Of a DNA stretch of 5,004 nucleotides, positions 1 through 4,986 are shown in pieces. The DNA is from Bacillota bacterium (GTDB taxonomy: Bacteria; Bacillota; Tb-RUG-66), in contig JAEEYS010000024.1 of the NCBI GenBank assembly GCA_016288255.1, forward strand, positions 1-5,004. Reading direction: 5' to 3'. Made by a program: the position numbers and the translations under genes. The stretch's first letter is position 1. Every line of letters starts with the position of its first letter. The notes beneath the pieces are model-generated. The model ran no database searches. It saw only the letters and a program-made list of their open reading frames with translations, and was not told the origin of the DNA.

Positions 1-815
1 AAGTCATTTCTCTGATGGCGGCAGTGATCCTGATATGCAGTTTTGGCATTTCCGCCGCGGCGCAGACCGAAACAACGGGAAGGTGCGCTGTTTGCGGAGG
101 AAAAGACTTTTACAGTATCAGCAGACAGTTTTGCGGCAGAGAGTGGATAACGCAGATGATGAAAGAGGTTTGGAAAAATCTTTGGGGCAACGGGACGGTC
201 ATAACGGAAAAACCGACTACGCCCAGTGAGCCCGCAATACCGAGTGAGCCCACTGCACCCAGCGAGCCTACTGTGCCAAGTGAACCTGCTACGCCCAATG
301 AACCGACTACGCCAAGTGAGCCCGCGACACCCAGCGAACCGACAGCGCCCAGCGAACCCACAGCGCCCGGCGAACCGGTGACACGGAATAAGCCCACGGT
401 TCCCAGCGAGCCTTCTGCCGATCCGTTTGAGATCAATCAGATGGAACAGCAAATGCTCCGTTTGGTCAATGGGGAAAGAACGGCCGCGGGACTTCGGCCG
501 CTGACGCTGGATACGGTTCTTTGCAAAGTGGCAAGATTAAAAAGCGAGGATATGATCCGCTTGGGCTATTTTGATCACACCTCACCTACATACGGGTCTC
601 CGTTTCAAATGATGAAACAGTTTGGCATCACTTACAGATCCGCGGGAGAAAATATCGCGGGAAACAGCAGTGTCACCGCCGCGCATAACGCGCTGATGAA
701 TTCGAAAGGCCATAGAGAAAATATATTGAACCCCAATTATACCCATATTGGTCTGGGGATCGTCAAAGGCGGCAGATACGGCATGATGTTTACACAGATG
801 TTTATCCAAAAGTAA
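1..815 (+). CDS. Secreted CAP-domain (YkwD/SCP-like) protein, 5' end outside window
   Basis: The frame is open to the left edge (first whole codon at base 3). The first ATG, at base 15, has no Shine-Dalgarno and falls inside a hydrophobic stretch (VISLMAAVILICSFGISAAA), so the true start, with the basic part of the signal peptide, probably lies upstream. Numbering from that ATG: signal peptide core 1-16 with likely cleavage near AAAQT; a short region with Cys24, Cys27 and Cys40 (CAVCGG…FC); eleven proline-rich hexapeptide repeats at 68-133; CAP domain at about 145-266. The CAP signatures are visible: ARLKSEDM, FDHTSP (His187), GENIAG (Glu211) and MNSKGHRENILNPNYTHIGL (His233, Glu235), which supply the two His and two Glu of the classical CAP cavity. 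It probably acts outside the cell, tethered or spaced by the Pro-rich stalk. Bacterial CAP proteins of this kind are common in spore formers, but their biochemical role is mostly unknown. A terminator follows directly. The family call is secure; the function is not. Confidence 0.9.
   Translation, partial: VISLMAAVILICSFGISAAAQTETTGRCAVCGGKDFYSISRQFCGREWITQMMKEVWKNLWGNGTVITEKPTTPSEPAIPSEPTAPSEPTVPSEPATPNEPTTPSEPATPSEPTAPSEPTAPGEPVTRNKPTVPSEPSADPFEINQMEQQMLRLVNGERTAAGLRPLTLDTVLCKVARLKSEDMIRLGYFDHTSPTYGSPFQMMKQFGITYRSAGENIAGNSSVTAAHNALMNSKGHRENILNPNYTHIGLGIVKGGRYGMMFTQMFIQK
216..413 (+). repeat. 18-bp in-frame tandem repeat encoding PSEP-type hexapeptides
   Basis: Eleven consecutive 18-base units encode xxPSEP hexapeptides (TTPSEP, AIPSEP, TAPSEP, TVPSEP, ATPNEP and so on). 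Two units are degenerate: TAPGEP and VTRNKP near the end. All units are exactly 18 bases, so the frame is kept. The segment forms an extended Pro/Glu/Thr-rich stalk between the N-terminal Cys region and the CAP domain. The near-identical DNA units make unit-number change by slippage or recombination likely between strains. It is not a CRISPR: there are no spacers and the repeats are coding. Confidence 0.88.
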
Positions 816-831
816 AAGCTGGAAATGACAC

Positions 832-877
832 AAAAAAAGGACAGGCCTTTTTAAAGAAAGGCTGTCCTTTTTTATTT
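832..877 (+). terminator. Rho-independent terminator of the CAP gene
   Basis: The left arm AAAGGACAG-G-CCTTT (836-850) pairs with AAAGGCTGTCCTTT (857-870): 9 bp, one bulged G, then 5 bp, closing a 6-base loop TTAAAG. A T-tract (868-873, then ATTT) follows, and an A-run precedes the stem (832-838). It begins 16 bases after the CAP stop codon and separates that gene from the sporulation gene downstream. The A-run on the other side could also make it work weakly in reverse. Confidence 0.88.
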
Positions 878-965
878 GATGGAACATTTTATAAAAGCGA
901 AAGCCCTCGAGGAAAGTCCCTTTTTGCGCCAAAGCAAAAAAAGAGTCCTAAAGAGAGGATTTTGG

Positions 966-994
966 GCATATTCTTTCAGCCCGACCCATATTTA
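966..994 (+). promoter_or_regulatory. Candidate sigma-E (mother-cell) promoter of the sipL-like gene
   Basis: GCATATT (966-972), 14 bases, then CATATTTA (987-994). This resembles the Bacillus/Clostridium sigma-E pattern (-35 like KMATATT, 14-base spacer, -10 like CATACANT); the -35 is a full match and the -10 a partial one. It lies about 48 bases upstream of the start codon, and sipL/spoVID-type genes are known to be expressed in the mother cell under sigma-E. No good sigma-A pair was seen in 878-1041. This is a pattern match supported by gene function, not proof. Confidence 0.5.
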
Positions 995-1041
995 TATAGG
1001 GAAAGAATTGATTCATCGGTCAAAAAGGGAGGAAAGAGTCC

Positions 1042-2673
1042 ATGGATTTTGTAACAAAAACAGAAATGATGAAATGTAAAGTACCGGTCGGATACAAAGA
1101 AATCGGCAGCAGCTTTGAAAAAATAGTAGAAATACCATATAACAGCCCCAATATCGAAAAATTATTCTATGTAAAACCTTGTGTGCAGATCGTGGGAGTA
1201 ACTGCGTCAGACCGCAAGGCGCAGGTAAACGGAGAAATAAAATGGGAAACAGTCTATATTCCCGATAAAGAGGACAGCGAAGCAAAAATATGCCGAGCGG
1301 AAATTCTTTCTCCCTTTGAAAAAACGGTGGATATGGAAGAGGCAAAGCCGGACAGGACAGTGGAAGCGTTCGCGATGATGGAGAATATCGAATATGAACC
1401 GGTCAAAGACGAAAACGCCCGTATCAGAAAAATCAAGATCAGAAGCGAGCTGAAGATCTTTTTGAAAGCGTGGCAGACAAAAAACATAGAATATATCAGG
1501 GAGATCATCGGCAATACAAAGGATATCGAAACACTGACCAAAAAGGTGGAGATAGCGGAAAATACGGATTATGAAACACGGGAGATCACCATAAGCGGCA
1601 GGATGAATCTGCCCAAAGGGTATCCGACCATTGACCGGGTGGTGAAAATGAGCGGAAAGATCGTAGACGCCGCCAATGAAGTAAAAGAAAATGAAATAGA
1701 CGTGGAAGGATTTTTGTTTGCCCAAAGTATCCTTTTGCATACGGATCAGGATAAGACGACACTTTTTACTTATGAAGAAATGATTCCCTTCAGCCAAACT
1801 TTTCAGGTGGAAGGGATCAAACCGGACGATATGGCCCAAATACAGTATCAGGTGGAGGATATCAGCGCGGAGATACTGCATAATTATGAAGAAAAACCCA
1901 TGATCTTAGAGATAACGGCAGAGGTCAAAGTGTCTGTCAGAGGGCTTCGTATCACGGAAAAAGAAATGATCGTGGACGTTTACAGCACGGCCCGCCCTCT
2001 TGCTGTCGTCAAAGAAAAAGAGCGGATCCGCACGTTTAAAAAAGAAGAAAAGATCAATAGGACAGTGAAAAATGTGATCACTGTCGGCAAGAAAGAGGAT
2101 CTGATCGGAGAGATCGCGGGGTATGATTATCAGGCGATCCCTTATTATCCCTACCGTTATGAGAAAAAACCGTTTCAGGACGGCAGTATACAAATCATAG
2201 CGGATTATTTCAAGGAGCAGGACGAGGATGCCGTGGCATTGGGCACGGCTGCGGGAGAAGTGTTTTATCAATATAATCCGCAGCTTACGGGAGAAAACGA
2301 TCAGGTGGATACCCTGGTCTTTGTGGAAGATGTGCAGATCAAAATGCTCAGCAAAAAAGAGATGGAAGCAAAAGCGGATCTTTTGATCGACCATTTCATT
2401 TATATGATGGAAGAGATAGAGCTGGTCAAAGAGATCGGGGAAGAAACGGCAAAAGAGGCATGTGAAAAGTTTTTGCCGAAAAATATTCCTGCCATGGTGA
2501 TCTACGTAGTGCGACAGGGAGATACCCTGTGGGAAATCGCCAAACGGTTTGGGGTGACGGTGAAAGACATTTTGGCGTTCAACGAGATCCAAAATGAGGA
2601 TCTCATTTATCCCGGGCAAAAGATCATTATTTTTCCCGGCTTGACGTTAGCGGATAATAAAAGGAATGAGTGA
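1042..2673 (+). CDS. sipL: SPOCS (DUF3794) + LysM spore coat morphogenesis protein, SipL-like
   Basis: A 543-residue protein. Two SPOCS/DUF3794-type segments are readable, at about 29-144 (FYVKPCVQIVG… then IKIRSELKIFLKAWQ) and about 182-315 (ITISGRMNLPKG… then EITAEVKVSVRGL). A more divergent third region lies at about 342-470. A C-terminal LysM domain at about 487-531 has the typical YVVRQGDTLWEIAKRFGV, an Asn in AFNEIQ and LIYPGQKIIIF. There is no signal peptide or membrane segment, so it should be cytosolic. This architecture and length match Clostridioides difficile SipL, which binds the coat basement protein SpoIVA through its LysM domain and takes the place of Bacillus SpoVID in localising the coat to the forespore. 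The start is fixed by GGGAGG (1027-1032), 9 bases before the ATG. A sigma-E-like promoter lies upstream and a strong terminator downstream. The neighbouring ispE supports the assignment, since sipL and ispE are also close together in C. difficile. SafA or SpoVID-like proteins are alternatives; the SPOCS+LysM assignment is firm and the symbol is by analogy. Confidence 0.9.
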   Translation: MDFVTKTEMMKCKVPVGYKEIGSSFEKIVEIPYNSPNIEKLFYVKPCVQIVGVTASDRKAQVNGEIKWETVYIPDKEDSEAKICRAEILSPFEKTVDMEEAKPDRTVEAFAMMENIEYEPVKDENARIRKIKIRSELKIFLKAWQTKNIEYIREIIGNTKDIETLTKKVEIAENTDYETREITISGRMNLPKGYPTIDRVVKMSGKIVDAANEVKENEIDVEGFLFAQSILLHTDQDKTTLFTYEEMIPFSQTFQVEGIKPDDMAQIQYQVEDISAEILHNYEEKPMILEITAEVKVSVRGLRITEKEMIVDVYSTARPLAVVKEKERIRTFKKEEKINRTVKNVITVGKKEDLIGEIAGYDYQAIPYYPYRYEKKPFQDGSIQIIADYFKEQDEDAVALGTAAGEVFYQYNPQLTGENDQVDTLVFVEDVQIKMLSKKEMEAKADLLIDHFIYMMEEIELVKEIGEETAKEACEKFLPKNIPAMVIYVVRQGDTLWEIAKRFGVTVKDILAFNEIQNEDLIYPGQKIIIFPGLTLADNKRNE

Positions 2674-2701
2674 CAGCCTGAAAACGAAAAGAGATCAGCT
2701 G

Positions 2702-2727
2702 AAGCGCCTGCGAAGCAGGCGCTTTTT
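2702..2727 (+). terminator. Rho-independent terminator of the sipL-like gene
   Basis: A perfect 9-bp stem AAGCGCCTG (2702-2710) / CAGGCGCTT (2716-2724) around the loop CGAAG, which can add a C-G pair and leave a GAA triloop. It is followed by T's to 2727. It begins 28 bases after the stop codon at 2671-2673. Confidence 0.88.
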
Positions 2728-2762
2728 GCTTGGGAAAAGAGAAAAAAGAGGGCAAAGGACAA

Positions 2763-2788
2763 AAGCGCCGCAGGATAGGCTGCCGCTT
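2763..2788 (+). other. Weak hairpin between the two terminators
   Basis: AAGCG (2763-2767) pairs with CGCTT (2784-2788) and GCAG (2770-2773) with CTGC (2780-2783), leaving a 2-base bulge (CC) and the loop GATAGG. There is no U-tract after it, so it is not itself a terminator. It may be a decayed copy or chance. Confidence 0.25.
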
Positions 2789-2793
2789 CTATA

Positions 2794-2821
2794 GAGCCTC
2801 CCTTTTGGCAGGCTCCTTTTT
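2794..2821 (+). terminator. Second plus-strand terminator-like hairpin
   Basis: GAGCCT (2794-2799) pairs with AGGCTC (2810-2815). After one C-C mismatch, CC/GG extends the stem to a TTTT loop. C and five T's (2817-2821) follow. On the opposite strand the stem is followed by CTATAG, so it points in the plus direction. It acts as a back-up for the 2702-2727 terminator, or belongs to something lost between them. Confidence 0.65.
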
Positions 2822-2826
2822 CAAAC

Positions 2827-2860
2827 AAAAAAACACCTAACATCGCTGCTAAGTGTTTTT
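2827..2860 (-). terminator. Minus-strand terminator of the small interrupted gene
   Basis: Read on the minus strand, AACACTTAGC (2857-2848) pairs with GTTAGGTGTT (2841-2832) around the loop AGCGAT. This gives 10 bp including two G-U wobbles, extendable by A-T pairs at the base, and it ends in seven T's (2833-2827). The wobbles become C-A mismatches when read on the plus strand, so the structure was selected in the minus direction. The base of its stem overlaps the TAA stop (2861-2859) of the minus-strand coding segment. Confidence 0.7.
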
Positions 2861-3100
2861 AATAACCGGGATAATAAAACTCATTAATGATTAAATCTTC
2901 TGTCTCTGTTAAAAAAGGTCTGAATGCACCACCGCCTAAATGACCATTTTTAAATTTCTCAATTCTATCTAGATAGATACATCTTTCGTCAGAATATGGA
3001 TATGAGCGAAAAACAGACTTGCCTTCCGCCTGTTTTTTGTCTGCGATGAGGTTTTTGCGCGGCGCGATCTTCTTGCATGATCGTTTTTTCGTCTTTCCAT
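2859..3100 (-). pseudogene. Unrecognised small minus-strand gene with an interrupted frame (decayed or recoded)
   Basis: The ATG at 3100-3098 has an ideal Shine-Dalgarno. Read straight, it gives a very basic 43-residue product (MERRKNDHARRSRRAK…) stopping at 2969. A better-looking coding segment lies in the -1 frame from about 3060 down to TAA at 2861-2859. It reads KNLIADKKQAEGKSVFRSYP, then SDERCIYLDRIEKFKNGHLG, then GGAFRPFLTETEDLI and ends NEFYYPGY. It has no start codon of its own, and its stop runs into a minus-strand terminator. One -1 shift, possible at either of two A AAA AAC heptamers (3089-3083 and 3038-3032), joins ATG and tail into about 80 residues. Alternatively the upstream part is a third frame (MMTINTVLKFLIDRKIKEVR… from 3162), joined by loss of one A near 3056. 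The tail from about 3005 to 2862 is AT-rich, unlike neighbouring genes. I do not recognise the family. That a minus-strand gene is or was here is likely; intactness and exact N-terminus are unresolved. Confidence 0.5.
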
Positions 3101-3104
3101 ATCC

Positions 3105-3114
3105 TCACCTCCTT
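3105..3114 (-). promoter_or_regulatory. Full-length Shine-Dalgarno of the minus-strand gene
   Basis: The minus strand reads AAGGAGGTGA, complementary over ten bases to the conserved 3' end of Firmicute 16S rRNA. The GGAGG core is 7 bases from the ATG at 3100-3098. It is the best ribosome binding site in the window and argues for that start. Caveat: in a competing frame the same bases can be read as Lys-Glu-Val codons, so a coincidence is possible. Confidence 0.5.
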
Positions 3115-3160
3115 GATCTTGCGGTCTATCAAGAATTTTAATACGGTATTTATTGTCATC

Positions 3161-3189
3161 ATTATACGATTTCACGCCGGCCATTCCAA
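3161..3189 (-). promoter_or_regulatory. Minus-strand sigma-A-type promoter
   Basis: On the minus strand: TTGGAA (3189-3184), a 17-base spacer, then TATAAT (3166-3161), which is a perfect -10 with optimal spacing and a 4/6 -35. Transcription would start near 3154 and give a leader of about 50 bases before the Shine-Dalgarno/ATG at 3114-3098. It points away from ispE, towards the minus-strand terminator at 2860-2827. Confidence 0.5.
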
Positions 3190-3297
3190 CGGAGACCTTG
3201 TTTTTGTGGATCGGAGCAAACGGAAAAGGATATCTTCGGCGGGAAAGAGAAGAAAACGGCCTTTTATTTGGAAGAAAGAGAAGGAGAAAGATTATCC

Positions 3298-3325
3298 TTG
3301 CAATATTTTGAAAAAACTATATAAT
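3298..3325 (+). promoter_or_regulatory. Sigma-A-type promoter of the ispE operon
   Basis: TTGCAA (3298-3303), a 16-base spacer, then TATAAT (3320-3325). Transcription should start near 3332, about 20 bases upstream of the ispE ATG and just ahead of its GAGGTGA ribosome binding site (3343-3349). The 108 bases between this -35 and the minus-strand -35 are purine-rich on the plus strand, and I see no other site in them. Confidence 0.62.
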
Positions 3326-3353
3326 GAGGGGAGAAAATATTTGAGGTGAAGAG

Positions 3354-4226
3354 ATGGAACAAATCGGCATATTGGCGAGAGGAAAAATCAATTTGGCGCT
3401 GGACGTGCTGTATAAAAGGGAGGACAACTATCACGAGTTAAAGACTATTATGCAGTCTTTGACTTTGGGGGACAGGGTCTTTTTGGAAAAGACGGAAAAA
3501 GAGCTTGCGCTCCATTGTTTGGCTCCTTATGTTCCCAACAACCAAAAAAACATAGCCTATCGGGCGGCTTCATTATTAAAAGAAAGATATGAAGTGCCTT
3601 ACGGTGCAAAGATCAAGATCGTAAAGAGCATCCCTGTGGCGGCAGGGCTGGCCGGGGGAAGCGCCGACGGCGGCGCCGTGCTGGCGGGGCTCAATGCGCT
3701 TTGGGGGCTGGCTTTAAAACCGGAAGAATTAAAAGCCATCGGAAAAGAGATCGGCGCGGATGTGCCTTATTGCATTTACGGCGGTTCGGCTTTGGCGGAA
3801 GGGATCGGCGAAAAGCTGACATCTATCCAAAGCCGGCTCAAGACCTATGTGCTCCTTATCAAACCGAATGTTTACGTATCCACAAAAGAAGTCTATGAAA
3901 ACCTGGATCTAAAGGCGGTCAAAAAACGGCCTCATATCGAAAACAGCATCAAAGCGATGGAAGCGGGGGATACGGCGGGTGGTGTCAAAGAATTCGTCAA
4001 TGTGCTGGAGACGGTCACGGAAAAAAGGCATGCTGTCATTGGAACGATCAAGGAGAAGATGATCGAAAACGGGGCGCTGGGCGCTTTGATGTCGGGCAGC
4101 GGACCTACCGTGTTCGGGTTTTATGAGGATCCGGACCGGGCAAAATTTGCCCTGCGCAAGTTAAAACAGTATGGAGAAGCGATTTTGACAGAATTGGATA
4201 ATAAGGAATATATACCATATCTATAA
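3354..4226 (+). CDS. ispE: 4-diphosphocytidyl-2-C-methyl-D-erythritol kinase (IspE)
   Basis: This cytosolic GHMP kinase phosphorylates the 2-hydroxyl of CDP-methylerythritol with ATP, the fourth step of the MEP (non-mevalonate) route to IPP and DMAPP. At 290 residues it has normal family length. Motifs in order: ARGKINLALDVL with the catalytic-type Lys11; DNYHELKTIMQSL at 24-36 (the usual Gly before YHEL is Asn here); the GHMP ATP-binding loop PVAAGLAGGSADGGA at 94-108; GADVPYCIYGG with the catalytic-type Asp136; and the C-terminal LMSGSGPTVFGFY at 245-257. The start is set by GAGGTGA (3343-3349) and by alignment of the KINL motif near the N-terminus. It is the first gene of a probable operon with the nucleotidyltransferase 19 bases downstream and has its own TTGCAA/TATAAT promoter. 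All key residues are present, so it should be active. Confidence 0.97.
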   Translation: MEQIGILARGKINLALDVLYKREDNYHELKTIMQSLTLGDRVFLEKTEKELALHCLAPYVPNNQKNIAYRAASLLKERYEVPYGAKIKIVKSIPVAAGLAGGSADGGAVLAGLNALWGLALKPEELKAIGKEIGADVPYCIYGGSALAEGIGEKLTSIQSRLKTYVLLIKPNVYVSTKEVYENLDLKAVKKRPHIENSIKAMEAGDTAGGVKEFVNVLETVTEKRHAVIGTIKEKMIENGALGALMSGSGPTVFGFYEDPDRAKFALRKLKQYGEAILTELDNKEYIPYL

Positions 4227-4245
4227 AGAAAAAGAGGAAATAAAA

Positions 4246-4986
4246 ATGGTGAATGTACTGATTTTAGCCGGTGACAGCAAAGGGATCGGCGAACAAAAGA
4301 TCAATAAAGCACTGATTCGGATCAAAGAAAGACCGATGATCGAGTATGAATTGGAAACGTTGGAAAAAATGGAAGAAGTGGGAAAGATCGTTCTGATCGC
4401 GCCAAAGGAAGAATTCTCTTATTTGAAGCGGGGAAAAGTGGAAGTCATCGATGAGCCTGTGGGAACGCTGGCGGAAAATTTTTTGAAGGGCGCGCAGTAT
4501 TTTGATGATGCGGAACATATTTTTTTGATGAGCGCGGATATCCCCATGATCACGGAAACAAGCCTCATCCACTTTTTAGATGCTTGTCAAAATGAAAAAG
4601 AAAATATAGATATGTTTTATCCGGTAGTGAAACAGGAAGACTGTTTAAAGGCGTATCCCAGCGTGGAAAGGACTTATTTTAGATTAAAAGAAGGAAAAGT
4701 CACCGGCGGCAATGTGTTTTATGTGAATGTGGGCAGGGGAAAGATCCTGGCCGGCAGAGTGGATGAATTTTTGGAATATCGGAAAAAACCGTTAAAGATG
4801 GCTTCCAAGCTGGGCTTTTCTTTTCTGATCCAAATGGCCCTCGGGATCTGCAGCATGAAAACCATCGAGGACAAGGTAGCGAAGATCATCGGCCTTCGGG
4901 GCAAAATGATCTTAAGTCCCTACGCGGAGATCGGAACGGATGTGGACAAACCCAGCGATCTTTTGCTGGCGGAAGAAATATTATGA
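4246..4986 (+). CDS. MobA-like NTP transferase domain protein, substrate unknown
   Basis: A 246-residue cytosolic protein with a Rossmann-type nucleotidyltransferase fold. Visible elements: N-terminal NVLILAGDSKG (3-13); NKALIRIKERPMIEYELETL (20-39), where Lys21 matches the phosphate-binding Lys of the family; the metal-site strand FLMSADIPMIT with Asp98; a GGNVFYVN strand at 154-161; and a C-terminal IGTDVDKPSDL (229-239) that probably carries a second metal ligand. The canonical LAGGxSxRMG loop of MobA is changed (LAGD…), and this variant with NKAL is, as I recall, typical of a clostridial subgroup, so this is probably not molybdopterin guanylyltransferase. The ribosome binding site AGAGG (4233-4237) is 8 bases from the ATG. 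The 19-base gap after ispE suggests co-transcription. IspD, the CTP-transferring enzyme one step before IspE, belongs to a related fold, but the IspD signatures are not evident here. The fold is firm; the substrate is unknown. Confidence 0.9.
   Translation: MVNVLILAGDSKGIGEQKINKALIRIKERPMIEYELETLEKMEEVGKIVLIAPKEEFSYLKRGKVEVIDEPVGTLAENFLKGAQYFDDAEHIFLMSADIPMITETSLIHFLDACQNEKENIDMFYPVVKQEDCLKAYPSVERTYFRLKEGKVTGGNVFYVNVGRGKILAGRVDEFLEYRKKPLKMASKLGFSFLIQMALGICSMKTIEDKVAKIIGLRGKMILSPYAEIGTDVDKPSDLLLAEEIL

Noticed and set aside
15..17. ATG at base 15 as the true start of the CAP protein
   Set aside because: No Shine-Dalgarno, no basic residues before the hydrophobic core, and the frame stays open to the window edge; the start is more likely upstream.
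216..413. Regular 18-base repeats as a CRISPR array
   Set aside because: Units are contiguous, without spacers, in frame and encode a Pro-rich stalk.
110..436. Minus-strand open frame with Gly/Ser/Val repeats
   Set aside because: It is the antisense reading of the PSEP repeats, without promoter or ribosome binding site.
876..1079. Plus-strand open frame of 67 codons before sipL
   Set aside because: It spans the terminator tail, the sigma-E-like promoter and the sipL ribosome binding site, and overlaps the sipL start; no Shine-Dalgarno and no protein-like composition.
1207..2619. Long minus-strand open frames inside sipL (1207-1881 and 1906-2619)
   Set aside because: Phe/His/Ile-rich shadow frames opposite a well-supported SPOCS-LysM gene; no start signals.
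2607..2843. Minus-strand 78-codon open frame
   Set aside because: It begins inside the minus-strand terminator and runs through two plus-strand terminators into the sipL end; no ribosome binding site.
2989..3162. Minus-strand 57-codon frame (MMTINTVL…) as a separate gene
   Set aside because: Its start overlaps the -10 box and lacks a ribosome binding site. It is kept only as an alternative upstream part of the interrupted gene.
3190..3297. Riboswitch or other structured leader ahead of ispE
   Set aside because: The purine-rich stretch shows no convincing stems, and the ispE promoter lies downstream of it, so it would not be in the ispE transcript.
3077..3349. Plus-strand 90-codon open frame upstream of ispE
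   Set aside because: It has no Shine-Dalgarno, crosses the ispE promoter, and its Arg/Lys-rich end reflects a purine-rich leader; it is antisense to the minus-strand unit.
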